NCBI RefSeq assembly: GCF_003226535.1
Contig: NZ_QKOB01000003.1
Span: 62,001 to 126,000, forward strand
DNA: 64,000 nucleotides
Reading direction: 5' to 3'
DNA from: Meiothermus sp. Pnk-1
GTDB lineage: Bacteria; Deinococcota; Deinococci; Deinococcales; Thermaceae
Positions 62,554 through 64,000 of this stretch are shown piece after piece. Position 1 is the stretch's first letter. The number at the start of each line of letters is the position of its first letter. The translations under genes and the position numbers were made by a program. Below the pieces are notes generated by a model. That model saw nothing but the letters and a program-made list of their open reading frames with translations, did no database searches and was not told the DNA's origin.

Positions 62554-62620
62554 CCGGCGCGCAAAGGGGCGGAGCCTCAGAGGTCCTCCCGCCCCGCCAT
62601 GACGCAGACGGAAAGCCCGT

Positions 62621-62701
62621 CTAGCCTGCGAACTTCTCCAAGAGCGATCCCATCACCAGCAGGTTGTCGCCCCAGATCAGCTTGTCGGGCCAGACCAACT
62701 C
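62621..62701 (-). pseudogene. Remnant of a type III restriction-modification methyltransferase (Mod)
   Basis: The minus-strand frame reads ELVWPDKLIWGDNLLVMGSL then LEKFAG and a TAG. This is the well-known N-terminal segment of Mod-type adenine methyltransferases, normally followed by the DPPF catalytic stretch, which is absent. No start codon of quality precedes it. A short relic left by deletion. Confidence 0.6.
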
Positions 62702-62771
62702 AGTCTGGTCTCGCGATGATGCCGTCGGGGCCGAAGCGCGGGCCCTGGGTGGGGACGCTCCCGGGGGCGGC

Positions 62772-64000
62772 CTAGTCCCGCTCCACCGCCCCGATGTCGC
62801 ACTTGCCGTTCTGCGGCTGCGGGCGGCTGACCCCGCGGGCGTCGGTGGCGACCGAGTTGCCGTCCAGGTCGGTGCAGGCCGAGGGCGGCACCTGGTCCAG
62901 CACCGGGCTGCCCGACTGCGGCAGGTGGGTCTGCACCGGGCCGCCGTTGTCGGCCAGGGGGTTCAGTTGGGGGTCTTTTGGGCTGGAACCCGTGCCCACC
63001 AGGTCGGTGCCCTGAGCGCTGAAGTTGCAGTCTGCGTTGTTCCCGACGAGGTTGTACCCGCTGCTGGTGATGGTGTAGGAGCCGCCGCCGCTGCAATCCG
63101 GCCCACTGGAGGTGGCGGTGTTGCCCGCCAGGATGACCCCTTTGAGGGGGACGCTGCCGCTATAGTAGGCGAAGAAGTACAGCCCTCCGCCGCTGGAAGC
63201 GGTGTTGTTGGTGAGGGTGGAGAAGGCGACCTTCAGGGTGCTGCCGCCGTAAATCCCCCCGCCGTTGCCCGTGGCGCTGTTCCCGCTCACCGTCACGTTG
63301 GTCAGGGTGCCGCCGCCGTAAATCCCCCCGCCGTTCGTGGCGCTGTTCCCGCTCACCGTCACGTTGGTCAGGGTGCCGCCGCCGGCAATCCCCCCGCCGT
63401 TCGTGGCGCTGTTCCCGCTCACCGTCGTGTCCTTCAGGGTGAGGGTACCGGTGTTGTAAATCCCCCCGCCGTTACGGGCGCGGTTCCCGCTCACCGTCAC
63501 GCCCTCCAGGGTGAGGGTGCCGCTGTTGGCAATCCCCCCGCCGTCAACCGTGGTGCTGTTCCCGCTCACCGTCACGTTGGTCAGGGTGAGGGTGCCGCTG
63601 TATTCGTTGGCAATCCCCCCGCCGTCGCCCGTGGTGCTGTTCCCGCTCACCGTCACATTGGTCAGGGTGAGGGTGCCGGTGTTGAGAATCCCCCCGCCCC
63701 CGTTCCCGCTCACCGTCACATTGGTCAGGGTGGCGGTGCCGTAGTTGCGAAGCCCCGTCCCCGGGTTATCGCTCAGGGTGCTGTCGGTGAGGGTGAGGCT
63801 GCCCCCGTTGACGAAGATCCCGTTCTTCCCGTTTCCGCTCACCGTCACATTGCTCAGGGTGGCGGTGCCGCCGTTGATGTAGGCCCCGGCGTCGAGGTTG
63901 TCCTTGAGCGCCACCCCGTCCAGGGTCAGGTTGCCGTCGCTGAACACCCCGAAGGCATTGTTGGGCGCCTTCCGGAGGGTGAGCCCCTCGATGCGCACCG
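62772..64000 (-). CDS. Right-handed beta-helix surface protein, partial (5' end outside window)
   Basis: 409 visible residues, running off the window. From about residue 20 to 270 it consists of near-identical 20-27-residue repeats built on TLTNVTVSGNSATNGGGI, the pattern of parallel beta-helix adhesins and polymorphic outer-membrane-like proteins. The last 130 residues (GPDCSGGGSYTITSSGYNL, GGPVQTHLPQSGSPVLDQVP, GVSRPQPQNGKCDIGAVERD) match the choice-of-anchor Q domain. Likely secreted and surface-exposed. Confidence 0.85.
   Translation of the reverse strand, partial: VRIEGLTLRKAPNNAFGVFSDGNLTLDGVALKDNLDAGAYINGGTATLSNVTVSGNGKNGIFVNGGSLTLTDSTLSDNPGTGLRNYGTATLTNVTVSGNGGGGILNTGTLTLTNVTVSGNSTTGDGGGIANEYSGTLTLTNVTVSGNSTTVDGGGIANSGTLTLEGVTVSGNRARNGGGIYNTGTLTLKDTTVSGNSATNGGGIAGGGTLTNVTVSGNSATNGGGIYGGGTLTNVTVSGNSATGNGGGIYGGSTLKVAFSTLTNNTASSGGGLYFFAYYSGSVPLKGVILAGNTATSSGPDCSGGGSYTITSSGYNLVGNNADCNFSAQGTDLVGTGSSPKDPQLNPLADNGGPVQTHLPQSGSPVLDQVPPSACTDLDGNSVATDARGVSRPQPQNGKCDIGAVERD
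63230..63870 (-). repeat. Tandem DNA repeats encoding beta-helix coils
   Basis: Units of about 60-78 bases share near-identical cores such as CCGCTCACCGTCACGTTGGT on the plus strand (seen at about 63285, 63348, 63567 and 63645, with further variants). The high DNA identity favours slippage and copy-number change. Confidence 0.8.

Overview
The window is about 65% G+C, with dense operons, many 4-base ATGA start/stop overlaps, very frequent CTCGAG (Leu-Glu) codon pairs and strong GGAGG ribosome sites. Together with the gene content this points to a thermophilic or moderately thermophilic member of the Deinococcota, most like Meiothermus and its relatives in the Thermaceae. This is inferred from composition and protein style; no 16S or other marker gene is present.

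Layout. 1-13358 (+): one long, tightly packed catabolic operon. It holds a branched-chain/aromatic-acid type ABC importer (LivM-LivG fusion, LivF), then an NTF2-like protein, an SDR, a bicovalent-flavin oxidase, two VOC proteins (one a type I extradiol ring-cleavage dioxygenase), a cyclase-like hydrolase, an amidohydrolase/decarboxylase, two FAH-family hydrolases, an FAD aromatic hydroxylase, an SMP-30 lactonase and an NAD epimerase. This reads as import, ring hydroxylation, meta ring cleavage and hydrolysis of an aromatic compound whose identity I cannot read. 13882-16313 (+): a DUF2939 membrane protein, a 57-residue exported-peptide ORF, and a TPR protein with a C-terminal SARP-like winged helix.

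16494-32623 (+): a roughly 16 kb CRISPR-Cas operon joining type I-C interference (a WYL regulator fused to Cas3, Cas5c, Cas8c with internal Cas11c, Cas7c), type III-B (Cmr1-6, Cas10 without HD domain), a CARF effector with a RelE-like tail, and adaptation genes cas4-cas1-cas2. A leader with a good promoter follows, but only one CRISPR repeat remains. It abuts the 5'-truncated end of an unrelated ORF, so the local array appears to have been lost.

32624-45725: an accessory/defence island. Three small ORFs of unknown function are followed by inverted short-repeat arrays. A minus-strand five-gene unit (42762 down to 34395) encodes a 1664-residue DEDDh exonuclease-DinG-RecQ triple fusion, two coiled-coil proteins, an unrecognised 513-residue protein and a UvrD/Fbh1-like helicase truncated at the repeats; this is the best candidate for an undescribed system. 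Beyond it lie a nuclease pseudogene with an internal stop, a decayed membrane-protein gene, a SUKH immunity-like protein and an internally deleted DDE transposase.

45726-64000: a DUF4143-type AAA ATPase, a hypothetical protein, a GMC oxidoreductase with a Tat-exported gluconate-dehydrogenase-subunit-3-like partner, an RND efflux pump and adaptor, a tyrosine-recombinase-like protein without catalytic residues, a diguanylate cyclase paired with an AhpD-like protein, a LOV blue-light histidine kinase converging on a REC-PATAN-type response regulator, a small conserved-looking ORF, an HATPase_c_4/wHTH regulator, an Xre-RES toxin-antitoxin pair, a remnant of a type III restriction-modification methyltransferase, and the C-terminal part of a repetitive beta-helix surface protein that runs off the window.
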